A DNA stretch of 64,000 bases from Symbiodinium natans (GCA_905221605.1 CAJNDS010002524.1:991634-1055633); one strand, 5' to 3'; shown: positions 42,466 to 52,540, counted from the first letter of the stretch. A program made the numbers and translations. The notes: a model not told the origin generated them from the sequence alone.

Positions 42466-42517
42466 ACATGTGCGGCTAAGTTCCTCAACCACGAGCCCAG
42501 CAAGTTCCTCAACCCTA
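42466..42517 (+). CDS. Candidate exon before a family-1 element
   Basis: CTTTTGCAG acceptor, then TCAAKFLNHEPSKFLNP up to the family-1 element at 42518-42630. Unknown. Confidence 0.4.
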
Positions 42518-42748
42518 CTTAGAGGTTCATGGTTACCTCACAAGTAGGGTTATAAGTAGGATAACTATGGTTAAAACCTTACTCAGGGCACGTACAACCC
42601 TACTTCTAAGTACCCATGAACCTCCAAGTTTGCCTTCTAAACCCTAAACCCTAAACCCTAAACCCTAGACCCTAGACCCTAGACCCTAAACCCTAAACCC
42701 TAAAAACCCTAAACCCTAAACCCCACACTGTAAGTCCTCCACCCACAG

Positions 42749-42813
42749 CCGAGGTGTGGGCTGTCATGGTCCGGCTCATCCTGGCAGGCTCGCGCGAAAC
42801 CCTGAAGCCTTAA
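42749..42813 (+). CDS. Candidate terminal exon
   Basis: CACCCACAG acceptor, then AEVWAVMVRLILAGSRETLK, P and TAA. Unknown. Confidence 0.45.
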
Positions 42814-42821
42814 GCCTGGCT

Positions 42822-42911
42822 GGTTCTTAGTAGGGAATGAGGGGTTTAGGGTTTAGGGTTTAGGGTTTAGGGTTTAGGGTTTAGGGTTTCCCTCATTCCC
42901 TACTAAGAACC
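42822..42911. repeat. TTTAGGG array inside a perfect 22-bp inverted repeat
   Basis: The 22 bases 42822-42843 (GGTTCTTAGTAGGGAATGAG plus GG) and 42890-42911 are exact inverse complements. Between them are six TTTAGGG units and nothing else. Confidence 0.95.
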
Positions 42912-43025
42912 GGGGGGCAACCTTGAGCCCGAAAAGCCCCGAACTCAAACCCTCCATGAACAGTAAGACTCTGTCGAAGCACAGGGGCCTACTCAGTGCT
43001 GGCAACTGACAGCAGCTGCAACGGC

Positions 43026-43078
43026 AGAGAGAGAGAGAGAGGGAGAGGGAGAGGGAGAGGGAGAGAGAGCGAGAGAGA
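43026..43078. repeat. (GA)n / GGGAGA microsatellite
   Basis: About 50 bp of purines shortly upstream of the DUF488 start codon; probably 5' untranslated or intergenic. Confidence 0.95.
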
Positions 43079-43146
43079 AAGAACTGACAGCTGCCGAGCA
43101 CCCTTTCAAGTCAAGTCAGAGCTGTTCAAGGCCTCTTTGTCTCGAC

Positions 43147-43834
43147 ATGGCAGCTCCCCTGGCAGAGTTGAGGACGGCCAAAATGGCCGCGGACGAAGCC
43201 TCGAGGTTTGTGGGTGGTCGCATCTTCTCTGTGGGTCACTCCAACAATGAGGCCGACCAGTTCCTTTGTAGCCGAGTGAGTACACCTTACACTTGTTTGG
43301 GGACTCTCTAGAATCCCGAATAGAACTGAAAGTGTACACTTTCTTTTTGGAGGGGGGGACGGGGGGGGCGGCTTATGAGCTCAGCAACGAAGGTTCTTCA
43401 AGCTCCTTGACAGGCACAACGTGAAGGAGCTCGTGGACATCCGCAGCATACCCTCGAGTGGGAAGTTCCCCCACTTCAAGCGAGGTGCACTTCTGCAGCT
43501 TTGTGAGCGCCGGGGCATTTCCTACCGCCATTGTCCAGAGCTGGGCAACAAAGGAGTGGACGGTGGCATCCTCGCCCTGCTTGCCACAGAGGCCGGCGCA
43601 GCAGCTCTGGAAAAGTTGGCCACCACCGCAAGCGAGGCGACACACCTGGGCCCCAAGACGGCGATGATGTGCGCGGAAGCAGACTGGCGTGACTGCCACC
43701 GACAGGTGGTGGCCCAGCGACTGTTGGAGCAGTTCGGCGTCATCGTGGCGCACATCAAGCGCGACGGCTCCCTGGAGCATCATCCGCAAGACCACCTTCT
43801 GCCACCGCGCTACTTGGGAGGCTTGGTACCCCAG
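43147..43834 (+). CDS. DUF488-family protein, 5' exons
   Basis: Exon 1 43147-43259 and exon 2 43393-about 43834. GTTC is present at both ends of the intron, and GT-AG splicing gives the classic spacing VGHSNNEADQFFKLLDRHNV. Family motifs are present: GHSN, VDIRSIPSS, ISYRHCPELG and MCAEADWRDCHR, the last matching the conserved C-A-E-x-CHR block of DUF488. The family's biochemical role is not established. ATG at 43147 is the first in frame after a purine tract. The frame then meets two adjacent elements (43834-44068). Confidence 0.85.
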
Positions 43835-44068
43835 AGGTACCCTTTACCCTTTCTTTTTTGTTGGTTCTGGGTTCCCTTATAAAGTAGCCAGCCCCCAAAA
43901 AAGGTGCCCTGTTAGAATATGGTTGCTGGGCTAGTACTTGGAGATTCATGGCACTTATTAACCAAGTATAACTGTACTTATAACCATATGAGCGCACTGA
44001 AGGGGCTGATAAGTGGGTTAGAAGTACAATTTGAACTGGTTCATAAGTACCATGAAACTCCAAGTAAG
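43834..44068. mobile_element. GGTACCC-family and family-1 elements back to back
   Basis: GGTACCCTTTACCC to GGTTGCTGGGCTAG (43834-43933) is related to the FEN1 intron. TACTTGGAGATTCATGGCAC to ACCATGAAACTCCAAGTA (43934-44068) is family 1. Together they would form one intron of the DUF488 gene. Confidence 0.85.
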
Positions 44069-44069
44069 G

Positions 44070-45156
44070 AGTGCAGATGGGTCCGGCTCCGGCCCCACGC
44101 TTCGCGTCGGCCTACTCGGCCGAGGCCTTCTGCTGCGCAGAGCCCGCAGGTCTCCTGGAGGGCTACTCCAAGAGCCTACCAGGAAGGGCTATTATACCCC
44201 TATAGTCCCTTAAAGGGCCCTGAAAAGGGAGCCTACCAGGATGGGCGATTATACCTATAATCCCTCAAGAGGCCCTCAATAGGGTTTAGGGTACCCTATA
44301 ATCCCTTAAAAGGCCCTTAATAGGGATTTCATAGGGTTCAGGGATTTTCAGGCCCCTGATTGCCCATCCTGGTAACAGTTCCAGGAGCTCCGGAGCCTCC
44401 TCCACCGCTCGCCTTAGAGGTGGGGGCAAAGCCCAAGCGCCGTTGGAGTCGCTGGGGCCGTGTGTGACGCCCAAATATGCCATAGACGTGGGTGCCTGGT
44501 TCGAAGAGGTGTTTCAAGGGACTAAAGTTGGGACCCTTACAAGGGGCCTGGGTTATTCAGGGGCCACTTAGGTATATACAGGGACTAGAAGAGAATGAAT
44601 GTATGTATGTGTATATGGGGGGTTATATTCAGATTCATATATATATATATACACATATCTTATAGGGGAATAAGAGTCTTTTCTAGGGGCCCCTCCTCAT
44701 ACCCCTTAAGTGTTGCCTGGGAGGCTACAGGCCTCATGCTACGGCTTTCTGTCGATCGGACGTTGTTTCTGTGGAGCCGCCTTGTACAGTGTACAGTATT
44801 CAGAGGATCGCGCCAAGGGGGAACGTGTTCTTGAACAGCCTTCGCAAAATTTGGCATCCTGCGCTGAATCTCAAACGCAACATCGTTCAGCTAGCCTCCT
44901 TGGCCCTTGCTTGGGGGTTGCTTTGGGTACTTAGCAGGAGGGTTCTGACGTACCCGAAATAAGGTTATACCCAGAGTTACCCTACTGAGAACCTCCAAGT
45001 ACACATGAAGTTCCACAGGAGATGTGTTCACTGCCAAACGAGACCTCCGAAGCCTTACTTGCCGAGCGCAAACAGCGAAAGTCGAAAGCCCTGAAACCCA
45101 TCCGGAAAACCTTTGGGAATCCCCTTCCCCAAGATGGAAGATCTCCGACCTTGTAA
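44070..45156 (+). CDS. Candidate 3' exons, possibly of the DUF488 gene
   Basis: Coding-like segments: 44070-44170 (QMGPAPAPRFASAYSAEAFC), 44375-44519 (PLESLGPCVTPKYAIDVGAW, FEEVFQG), 44710-44916 (GAALYSVQYSEDRAKGERVL in one of three open frames) and 45000-45156 (THEVPQEMCSLPNETSEALL, AERKQRKSKALKPIRKTFGN, TAA at 45154). Elements lie at 44171-44375, 44517-44715 and 44917-44999. Phases were not all reconciled, and a separate gene is possible. Confidence 0.4.
44171..44375. mobile_element. Element with CCTACCAGGAWGGG ends, internal tandem copy
   Basis: CCTACCAGGAAGGGCTATTA and CCTACCAGGATGGGCGATTA in tandem at the left, TTGCCCATCCTGGTAAC inverted at the right, and CCCTTAAAAGGCCC-type palindromes between. 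A TTTAGGG unit sits in the middle. Confidence 0.75.
44517..44715. mobile_element. Element related to 52245-52400
   Basis: GGGACTAAAGTTGGGACCCT at the left and CTAGGGGCCCCTCCTCATAC at the right. The copy at 52245-52400 starts GGGACTACTGGAGGGACCCG and ends CTAGGGATCCCTCCTTATAC. The core is AT-rich with TATATA. Confidence 0.75.
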
Positions 45157-45817
45157 AGCCTACATCCTAAAAGGTGTGTGTTTTGCTTTATAACCGGGTT
45201 GCTGTTTAGGAGCACAAAACAAGCTACCATAATCTGTGTGTGCATGTAGTTTAAAGCACTAATGGCTTCATGGGATCATAGCTTGATTTAAACAAGAGCC
45301 CATAACGCCACCCGTCTCCGCCCCTCCTTTTCCCGAAAAAAGCCGAAGTTTCTACCTGCACAGCGAAGGGAGCCGCTGAAAGCGCTCAAAGACCGATTTC
45401 CGCCCAATCTCAATCCTTCCTGAGGCCCAATCCCCTTTCCCTAAAGCCTAAACACTAACTCCCTACAACCCTGGACCCAAGGCAACAACCCTAAACCCGA
45501 AACCCTAAACCCTAAACCAGGCAGCTTGGCTTGGGGGTGCAGCTGCTACAGCCTCTCCGCACAAAACGCCGAAGAATTGAGCTGCTCTGCCTGCAAGTGG
45601 AAATGCTTCAGTTGGGTTTAGGGTTTAGGCTTTAGGGTTTAGGGTTTAGGATTCTACCCCGGCCGAACCCTGAATGGAAAAGAGTCCAGTGGTTGGGTTC
45701 AGGTTTTAGTCCTGGCTCAAAAGGTGTAGCGTTTAGGCAGTTTGGGTTGCTCGAACTTGAGGACCCCTTTCCCTAAGGCACTAAGGCCACTTCTTTTTGG
45801 GATTTGGGGGCCCACAG

Positions 45818-45958
45818 GCCTTCTTATACAAGGTTTTTGGGCTATTTGAGCCTCAGGGTTCCCCTTCTTTCGCGGAACTTCCGCGTGAGGAAATGCCGCG
45901 GCGCAAGCAGCCTTTGATCCCCTCGCATGCCCTGGCATCGACGAGGACTTTGTTTTAA
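45818..45958 (+). CDS. Candidate terminal exon, 46 codons plus TAA
   Basis: GGGCCCACAG acceptor, then AFLYKVFGLFEPQGSPSFAE and LPREEMPRRKQPLIPSHALA, STRTLF, TAA. The basic, proline-rich end looks natural. Unknown. Confidence 0.5.
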   Translation, partial: AFLYKVFGLFEPQGSPSFAELPREEMPRRKQPLIPSHALASTRTLF

Positions 45959-46129
45959 GGCCCCCCCCCCCCCCCGAAAGACCACAGTACAGAAGACCTG
46001 CATGTCGGATGGCACCCTTCTGTGAGGGTCCCCACATTGAAAGTTTAGGGCTTCAACAAATCCAGGTGTAAAAGGTTTTAGGGCAAAAGGGAAGACACAA
46101 GGCTGGTTGCAAAAGGGTCAAAGTGGTTA

Positions 46130-46315
46130 CTTGGAGGTTCAGCGCACTTTGAGCCCCAACTATGACTGTACTTGTTGTCAGCCCCCCTAAGTCCTCTAAG
46201 TAGGTTATAAGTAGACTTCTGATCGGGGTTCTACGTACCCATATGAACCCCCCTAAACCCTAAACCCTAAACAACTTATAATTGGGGTTTTACGTACCCC
46301 AAATGAACCGCCAAG
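46130..46315. mobile_element. Family-1 element with CCCTAAA inserted near the right end
   Basis: TACTTGGAGGTTCAGCGCAC at the left. The right end occurs twice, GTACCCATATGAAC then GTACCCCAAATGAACCGCCA, with a CCCTAAA array between the two. Confidence 0.75.
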
Positions 46316-46355
46316 TCACCCTGATCGGCTCATGGCCGAAGCCCGTTGAGCGCAG

Positions 46356-46448
46356 GAGCCGACCGACATAGAGAAGGATTTCGCCCAGGATCCGATTTGG
46401 AAGCAGCAAGTCGAAAATAGAATGCAAACGTGGGAAATCTCGCCCTAA
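46356..46448 (+). CDS. Candidate terminal exon, 30 codons plus TAA
   Basis: TTGAGCGCAG acceptor, then EPTDIEKDFAQDPIWKQQVE and NRMQTWEISP, TAA. Strongly protein-like. Unknown. Confidence 0.5.
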   Translation, partial: EPTDIEKDFAQDPIWKQQVENRMQTWEISP

Positions 46449-47059
46449 ACCTCAAAACGTAATTCCGAACCCATAATAACCCAATGGCATCACGCACGAA
46501 ACCTTAAAACGGAACACGAAATCCTAAACAGCTTAAAACGTAGCTCCAAACCGATAGTGCGGGGAGGGGTGCCCCAAAGAAAGATGCGAACCCCGCATTG
46601 GCAAGAGGAATGCCGGGCCCGAGCGAGCGCTAGGGTTTAGGGTTTGGAGTTTGGGGTTTGGGGTAAGGGGTTGAGGGCTTAGAGGATAAGAACCCAACAA
46701 CTGCTTTTTCATGTTTTGGCAATAAATCCCGAATTGGATTCTTGGATTTCCTACAGCAAGGCAAGCTTTGGGAAGGTATGGGCATAGGGTGCGAGTCGGA
46801 GGATGGAGGGGTTCAGGGGTTATTGGGCCAAGGACGGCCAGGGAGTGAAATGGTGGCTTCTGAAATTAGGGTACCTTCTTGAGGTCATGATTATAAGGGA
46901 ATCCTAGGGAATCCTACGATTTGCGGGTCTATTTTAGGGGTTCTCATTTTCGTAAACACCCAAGTTGCGTCGAAAGGTTTTGTAGGATTTGTACAGGGTG
47001 TAGGGTTCAGGGTCTTGAGGGCTAATTATAGGGTTTACGTTGGGTTTATATGATTTGCA

Positions 47060-47442
47060 GAGCTAGAAGGGCTGAGGAGTCGAGATTGGGTTTTGATGCA
47101 TGCTGGATGGGAATCATGGTCATTAAGGGTTTTGGTGTCGGAGCCTTATGTTGTGTTTGCAAAGTTGTTTATAAGTTCCAGGGGCGTTTAACAATGCTAT
47201 ATAGAAGAGGATTTTATACATACCAAGAAATCAGTAAATAGCATGTGTACATATATATATATACATATGTGTATCACTCTATTCTGCAAAGGGGGGAGTT
47301 ACTGCGGGGTGAGCTCTCCCGTCCGAGACATCAGTATACTACACACCAGATCCAGAAGCCGCGCCCAGGGTTCCACAGACAAGGCAAGGGCAGCCTTGAC
47401 TAACCCACAGGGAGGCACAAGTTGGGCCCCTTGTCAAGTGTG
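47060..47442 (+). CDS. Two candidate exons
   Basis: 47060-47163 follows GATTTGCAG and reads RRAEESRLGFDACWMGIMVI and KGFGVGALCCVCK. After an AT-rich segment (47165-47290), 47320-47442 reads DISILHTRSRSRAQGSTDKA and RAALTNPQGGTSWAPCQV, TGA. Unknown. Confidence 0.42.
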
Positions 47443-47454
47443 AGCCTGCTTCTC

Positions 47455-47605
47455 CTAAACCCTAAACCCTCAACCCTCAACCCTCAACCCTAAACCCTAG
47501 ACCCTAGACCCTAGACCCTAAACCCTAAACCCTAAACCCTAGCCCTAAACCCTAAATCCCTAAATCCCTAAATCCCTAGATCCCTAGATCCCTAGATCCC
47601 TAAAC
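47455..47605. repeat. Homogenised CCCTAAA variants
   Basis: Successive runs of CCCTCAA, CCCTAGA, CCCTAAA, then octamers CCCTAAAT and CCCTAGAT, each repeated three to four times. Confidence 0.95.
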
Positions 47606-47658
47606 CAGCCTAACCAAGGAACCCTTAGTCCTACACGTTGACACAAACCGAAGCCCTA

Positions 47659-47773
47659 ATGAAGCCCCAGAGGCCTGAGACCCTGAACCCGGAGCCGGCG
47701 TCGAGGTATTTCACTTACGACACCTTCGACGACCGAACGACGCTGGCTTCGAAAACATCTAGCTCTGAAGGAT
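47659..47773 (+). CDS. Candidate (first?) exon
   Basis: ATG, then KPQRPETLNPEPASRYFTYD and TFDDRTTLASKTSSSEG, running to a TTTAGGG unit. CCCCAG at 47670 is an alternative acceptor. Unknown. Confidence 0.45.
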
Positions 47774-48015
47774 TTAGGGTTTAGAGTTTAGGCACTCCTC
47801 AGTCTGTGCTGAAAAAGGGTTTAGGTACTGAGGGGTTTTGAGCTCGCATGAGAGGGTGTAGGGTTAACTTGCGTTTTAGGGCGTAGGTACCTACCCCGGC
47901 TTACTGAAGCAGCCCGGCAGCAAAAAGGCATAGGTACTCAGGGCGTGCATCTACGGGTTTTGGGGGGTTGGGGTGCTCTAACGGTTTAGGGGGTTTAGGG
48001 CTTAGCCTTCGGAAT

Positions 48016-48600
48016 CTGCAGCAGGAAGAGGCAACACCAAGTGCGATAGACACCTGAAGACTGAACGTTGAACCCTAAGCCGAGATATTGACCAGCCGCA
48101 GCTTGCATGCTTGCGTGAGACTTCAGGGCTTGGTTCCGAGATCCTAAGAGCATGGCAGCCCGTAATCCCGAAAAGGGAAGTGGTCAGCCCAAACATCCCA
48201 CCATATGAAAGCGGCCTAACCATCTTGTGACAAAATTGGCCCCCAGTGAGCCTCAAGCCCTCTAATTCAAGAATGTGCCCTTATAAGGCTTACCCCCTTA
48301 AAAGTTATGAGCTGGCACAGACCATGATGTACCCTAGAACCTTTGCACTTGCGGCGGCTTTCTCCAGAGAAGTCAGGGTTCACCCCAAGCCTGTTGCACT
48401 TATTGTCTACCATAGAAAAGGAGAGATAGAGAGAGAGAGAGAGAAACAAAAAAACAAAACAAATGCTAAATAAATGAAAAAACCAAATAACACAAAGAGA
48501 GAGCGAGAGAGAATAAAAGAACAGAAATACAATAAAATGAGAGAGAGAGAGAGAGCGACACAGAGAGCAAATCAAGAATAGCAGACAGAGGGTGAGAGGC
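48016..48600. other. Short exon candidate plus purine-rich spacer
   Basis: Near 48016-48051 QQEEATPSAIDT with TGA follows an AATCTGCAG. The rest holds GAGAGA tracts (48420-48560) and a frame reading FALAAAFSREVRVHPKPVAL at about 48342. No firm gene. Confidence 0.4.
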
Positions 48601-48712
48601 GGGATGGCACTTTGAGGCCCCCTGAATGATCCTGAACACGGGAACCCTAAAACCCTAAAACCCTAAAACCCTAAACCCTAAACCCTAAACCCTAAACCCT
48701 AAACCCTCTGAG

Positions 48713-48815
48713 GTGGAAGGTGCTGGACGGCCTGGAGACGTGCCTCCGCAGCGTCCCGGGCGGGAGCACAAACCCATGGATCGGCGCCTCCGACTTGTGG
48801 GAGGCGCGGCTTCTG
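48713..48815 (+). CDS. Candidate exon, high-quality coding signal
   Basis: CCCTCTGAG acceptor after a CCCTAAA array, then WKVLDGLETCLRSVPGGSTN and PWIGASDLWEARLL, ending at GTAGGG before the longest TTTAGGG array. Other frames are poor. Unknown protein. Confidence 0.55.
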
Positions 48816-48975
48816 GTAGGGTTTAGGGTTTAGGGTTTAGGGTTTAGGGTGTAGGGTTTAGGGTTTAGGGTTAGGGTTTAGCGTTTAGGGTTTAGGGTTT
48901 AGGGTTTAGGGTTTAGGGTTTAGGGTTTAGGGTTTAGGGTTTAGGGTTTAGGGTTTAGGGTTTAGGGTTTAGGGC
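48816..48975 (+). repeat. TTTAGGG array, about 20 units
   Basis: Starts directly at the donor of the exon ending at 48815 (GTAGGGTTTAGGG). A partial family-1 element follows at 48985. Confidence 0.95.
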
Positions 48976-49099
48976 TACTTGCAGGTTCATGGGCGCGTAT
49001 AAGAGGGGTTAGAAGTAGGTTAGCCATGGTTATAACCTTATCTCGGGCACTTTGAGAGATTTGATCAAAATGGCGCTAAACCCCCCTCCCCGCCCCCCA

Positions 49100-49740
49100 T
49101 TTTGGATCTTGTAAACGCCACCCGTTTTGACCATGGGTGGCCTAGTAGCAGGAATTCAACCCCTGCTTCGCCCTCAGTCCAGCCAAGCTCTCGCCCCTTT
49201 CGGATTTTCCAGTCTGGAAAAAGACGAGCGTTATCCAGACCAGGCAGTGGCAGGGTCTCAAGGTGCGACAGGGGGAGAGCGATAAGAACCCCACATCCAC
49301 ATGTTGTTGCTATTAGACCCGCTACATCAGTCCTGTCCCCTTCCAAACGAACTGTACAACAACAAGCATGACAGGTACTACAAAGCCATCCCTACTTCTG
49401 AGGGCGGCGCGAGGACAAAACAGCACCAGGGGACTGCAACACTTCAAATGTGCAGACATGCTCATAAGCACCCTTGGCGCCGGCAAGCGCAGGCGTGTGT
49501 GCCCTTGCGAAACTCCTCGAGAGAACACCTACCCTACTTCTGAGGGCGGTGCGAAGACAACCCAACACTCGGGGAATGCAACTACGAGCGCAGACATGAC
49601 AAAAGGCCGCTTTTGGCTCGGTCACGCCGGCCACTTGGCGAAAGCGAGCTCGCGGACGGAAGACGCAGCGATGCCCGTCCACCGACCCAGCCTCCCTACG
49701 CTGGGTACTCCCAAACGCAGCTCAAGTCAGTAGGCCATTG
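49100..49740. repeat. Array-free stretch with a two-copy direct repeat
   Basis: CCTACTTCTGAGGGCGGCGC with the following ~50 bp (49391-49460) recurs at 49530-49600 with about 20% change. The overlapping frames on both strands do not show a domain. Purpose unclear. Confidence 0.6.
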
Positions 49741-50160
49741 GCGACGTGATGGTACGGTTTCTATGTTGGGTTCTTAGGGGTGATTCAGAGAGCGGTTTAC
49801 CTTTACTTTTCCTTTCGTACACCATCAATCTCATGACACTTGAATCGCCCAAGGGTACATCCATGAAGAGCACACATGATACTGTCATTGTAGGTAAGGG
49901 GCGCACGCTATGATATTATGAATGCTTGGTCTTTATGAACTCGCGAATGAATTGAAGGGTGCTAACGTCTCAAAGCCTGCGGTAATGCTAAAACCGTGAG
50001 GAAAGGAAGGGAGTGCGTGATCGCAGAGAACACACCAAGAAACCCATTAAATGAACTCTATTTCATGGGGCTTTTCACGCATTCCTTGTAAAGCCTGTGT
50101 TGTTCAAAGAGCACGGTTTGGCTTGTCTACTTCCCGTGGTTCTCCAGAAGGGGAAGAGCC
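49740..50160. repeat. Dispersed repeats shared with 11.9-12.5 kb
   Basis: GATGGTACGGTTTCTATGTT with GGGTTCTTAGG (49747) and TTTCACGCATTCCTTGTAAA (about 50073) match 12455 and 12207. No gene seen. Confidence 0.8.
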
Positions 50161-50493
50161 GTTTCGTACATCTGCTACCCTAAGCCCGAAGCCCCAGATT
50201 GAACCCTTAGGGTATAGGGATTAGGGTTCATAGCGTGTAGGGTTTAGGGTTTAGGGTTTAGGGTCCGAATCTCCCTTTCTGGCAGAGCCTCCTCGAGTCC
50301 AGATGTGCAAAAACCTGCCGTCGCCTTTCAAGCGCTAGGCAGCAACACCAATTGAACCGTTAGGGTTCTGGGTTTAGGGTTTCGGGTATAGGGTTTAGGG
50401 TTTAGGGTTTAGGTCCAAAATGCTTGAAACCCTGAACCGCATTTTAGGAGTCCCAAACCCCTAAACCCTAAATCATGTTGTGTTGGTTGTCAG

Positions 50494-50536
50494 TGAATCC
50501 TCGAAGTGGTTTGTAACAAGCATAACCCACGAACAG
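50494..50536 (+). CDS. Candidate short exon
   Basis: TTGGTTGTCAG acceptor and ACAG/GTAGGG donor around ESSKWFVTSITHEQ. Unknown. Confidence 0.4.
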
Positions 50537-50874
50537 GTAGGGGGGCTCCGTGCGGCCTCAGCCTGAAGAATTCTTGAAAAAAGCCTCCTAGACCCCTCAC
50601 TAACCCCTGTCCCTCATCTCCTAAACCCCTTAAACCCTAAACCCCTAAACCCTAACCTAAACCCTAAACCCCGAACCCGAAACCCCTAAACCCTATACCC
50701 CGCCCTAAACCCTAACCCCTACTCGGCAGGCTCTTGGGACATTTCATATTTCCCCTTCTTGGTTTTAAGAGGGTCATATTCAGGAACGTTTTTAGAGGAT
50801 TTTAAGGGGCATCCTAGCCTAAACCCTAAACCCTATAAACCTTAATTTCTAAGACCTAAATCCTAGACCCGAAA

Positions 50875-50974
50875 CCGCCGCGAGAGGCCACCAAGCTCAT
50901 CTTCCGGCAGTTAGGGGAGACGGCCGGGCCGGCAATTTGGAGGAGGCAAGGATGGATCGACGCCCAGCCAAAGG
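50875..50974 (+). CDS. Candidate exon ending at GTTTAG
   Basis: The frame reads EATKLIFRQLGETAGPAIWR and RQGWIDAQPK and stops at GTTTAG of the next array. Unknown. Confidence 0.45.
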
Positions 50975-51377
50975 GTTTAGGGTTTAGGGTTTCGGGTTTA
51001 GGGCCTAGGGTTTAGGGCCTAGGGTTTAGGGTTTAGGGTACGGGGGACAACCAAAGAGGGAAAGAGATCAACCCCACTGATCGCCCAGAACTTATATTCC
51101 CCAGATCGAACCAAAAGACAAACCCAGAACACGGATAAGAGCAACCCAGGGGGGAAAGAAGGGGGAAAGGAATCCTCACCCTTAACAAACCCTAAGAGCC
51201 CAGGCACTACTTTTTGAGCTTGCGCTTACTGTTTAAGCCCATCTTGAGCCAAAATGTTTGCGGGTGTTTTACCCTTCCAACCTGTAAAAGGCAACCTCCG
51301 CATAGGGTTTAGGGTTTTTAGCCTCATCAGGGTTTGGGGTGAATGCTTGGAGCAGTAGATGTAAAAGATTTAAACAG

Positions 51378-51512
51378 GGACCCAACTTGAGGGCCCATCC
51401 TAGCATTGCCAAGGAGCATGACCCGATCGCAAACACCGAAACTGTCCTGGGAAAAGCGGCGACACTCACGGCGCCCATGACTCCCGGCGGCACCTTCTTG
51501 TTGGAGTTTGGG
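51378..51512 (+). CDS. Candidate exon, 45 codons
   Basis: ATTTAAACAG acceptor, then GPNLRAHPSIAKEHDPIANT, ETVLGKAATLTAPMTPGGTF and LLEFG, ending at GTCTAG. The 74-codon minus frame over it is a shadow. Unknown family. Confidence 0.55.
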
Positions 51513-51734
51513 GTCTAGGGTTTAGGGGTTTAGGGGTTTAGGGTTTTAGGGGTTTAGGGTTTAGGGTGTAGGGTTGAGGGTTTAGGGTTGGAGCTTAGGG
51601 GGTTTTTCCAGCAACTCAAACCCGAACCCCTGCCCCCAAGCCATAAAACCTCCTGGCCATGCAGCAGTTGTAAGGAGCAGCATCGGACTCCAGTCGTGGC
51701 TGCAGCAGCCCTGTTCCTCGGCGGAGTTTGGGTC

Positions 51735-51865
51735 GGTTGGGGTGTCGGGTTTAGGGTTTTTGGGTTTTTGGGTTTTGGGTTTAGGGTTTTTGGGTTTTTG
51801 GGCTTTTGGGTTTTGGGGTTTTTGGGCTTTTGGGTTTTTTGGGTTTTGGGTTTTGGTGTCTATAG
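51735..51865 (+). repeat. TTTTTGGG-rich variant array
   Basis: Units GGGTTTTT, GGGCTTTT and GGGTTTAG mixed, a T-expanded derivative of the heptamer. Open frames across it encode FGF/GFL repeats and are not genes. Confidence 0.9.
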
Positions 51866-51894
51866 GGCTTTGAGCAAAAAAGTGGATACCCTAA

Positions 51895-52240
51895 AGCTCC
51901 GAGGATGCTCTTTTTGGAAAGCTTTTTCGGCCCAGAGGCCATACCTGTGGTTTCTTTGTCATAGTTGGGTAACATGTTGCATGTTTAAGGGTACTTAAAC
52001 CCAATAAGGAGTATAGATATAAATTTTTCATACTATCCCAATCATGAGCTAGGTTTGGGGGGCTATTTCGAGCCCAAGCGTGAGGGTTCATGGCTCAAGG
52101 CTTACAGGGGGCACACTTTGTATGTTTCTGGGCTACAGGGGGCTACTGTGTGCAGGCAGTGATTGTTTCAGCTTGTTAGCCGTAACTGTTCGCCACGGAG
52201 AAGAAAGCGTGTGTTTGTTGGCTGTTATAGAACTCTATCA
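51895..52240 (+). CDS. Candidate exons of unknown gene, uncertain
   Basis: 51895-51964 reads SSEDALFGKLFRPRGHTCGF before an element with AACATGTTGCAT (51965-52050), related to 17640-17740. Later LLAVTVRHGEESVCLLAVIE and LYQG end at the element starting about 52245. Several frames are open. Low certainty. Confidence 0.33.
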
Positions 52241-52401
52241 AGGGACTACTGGAGGGACCCGTACAAGGGACCCTAGGGGGTCTTTGGGGGTTATTTAGGG
52301 GCTAGTCAGATAATCAGGGACTATATAAAGTATGCATAAGGGCTACATAGGGAATAAGATTAAGGGGTCCCTTCTAGGGATCCCTCCTTATACCTCTTAA
52401 A

Positions 52402-52540
52402 ACCCTGAACCCTGAACCCTGAACCCTAAACCCTAAAGGTTCCCTAAACCCTAAACCCTAAACCCTAAACCCTAAACCCTAAACCCTAAACCCTAAACCC
52501 TAAACCCTAAACCCTAAACCCTAAACCCTAAACCCTAACC
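52402..52540. repeat. CCCTAAA array, about 17 units
   Basis: CCCTGAA variants at the left, then perfect CCCTAAA units, ending four bases before the acceptor of the next candidate exon. Confidence 0.95.

Noticed and set aside
43522-43795. Minus ORFs opposite the DUF488 gene
   Set aside because: Shadows of a + strand gene with clear family motifs.
51269-51493. 74-codon minus ORF
   Set aside because: The + strand has a 45-codon exon with good splice sites over the same bases, and the minus product ends in array-derived NPKP.
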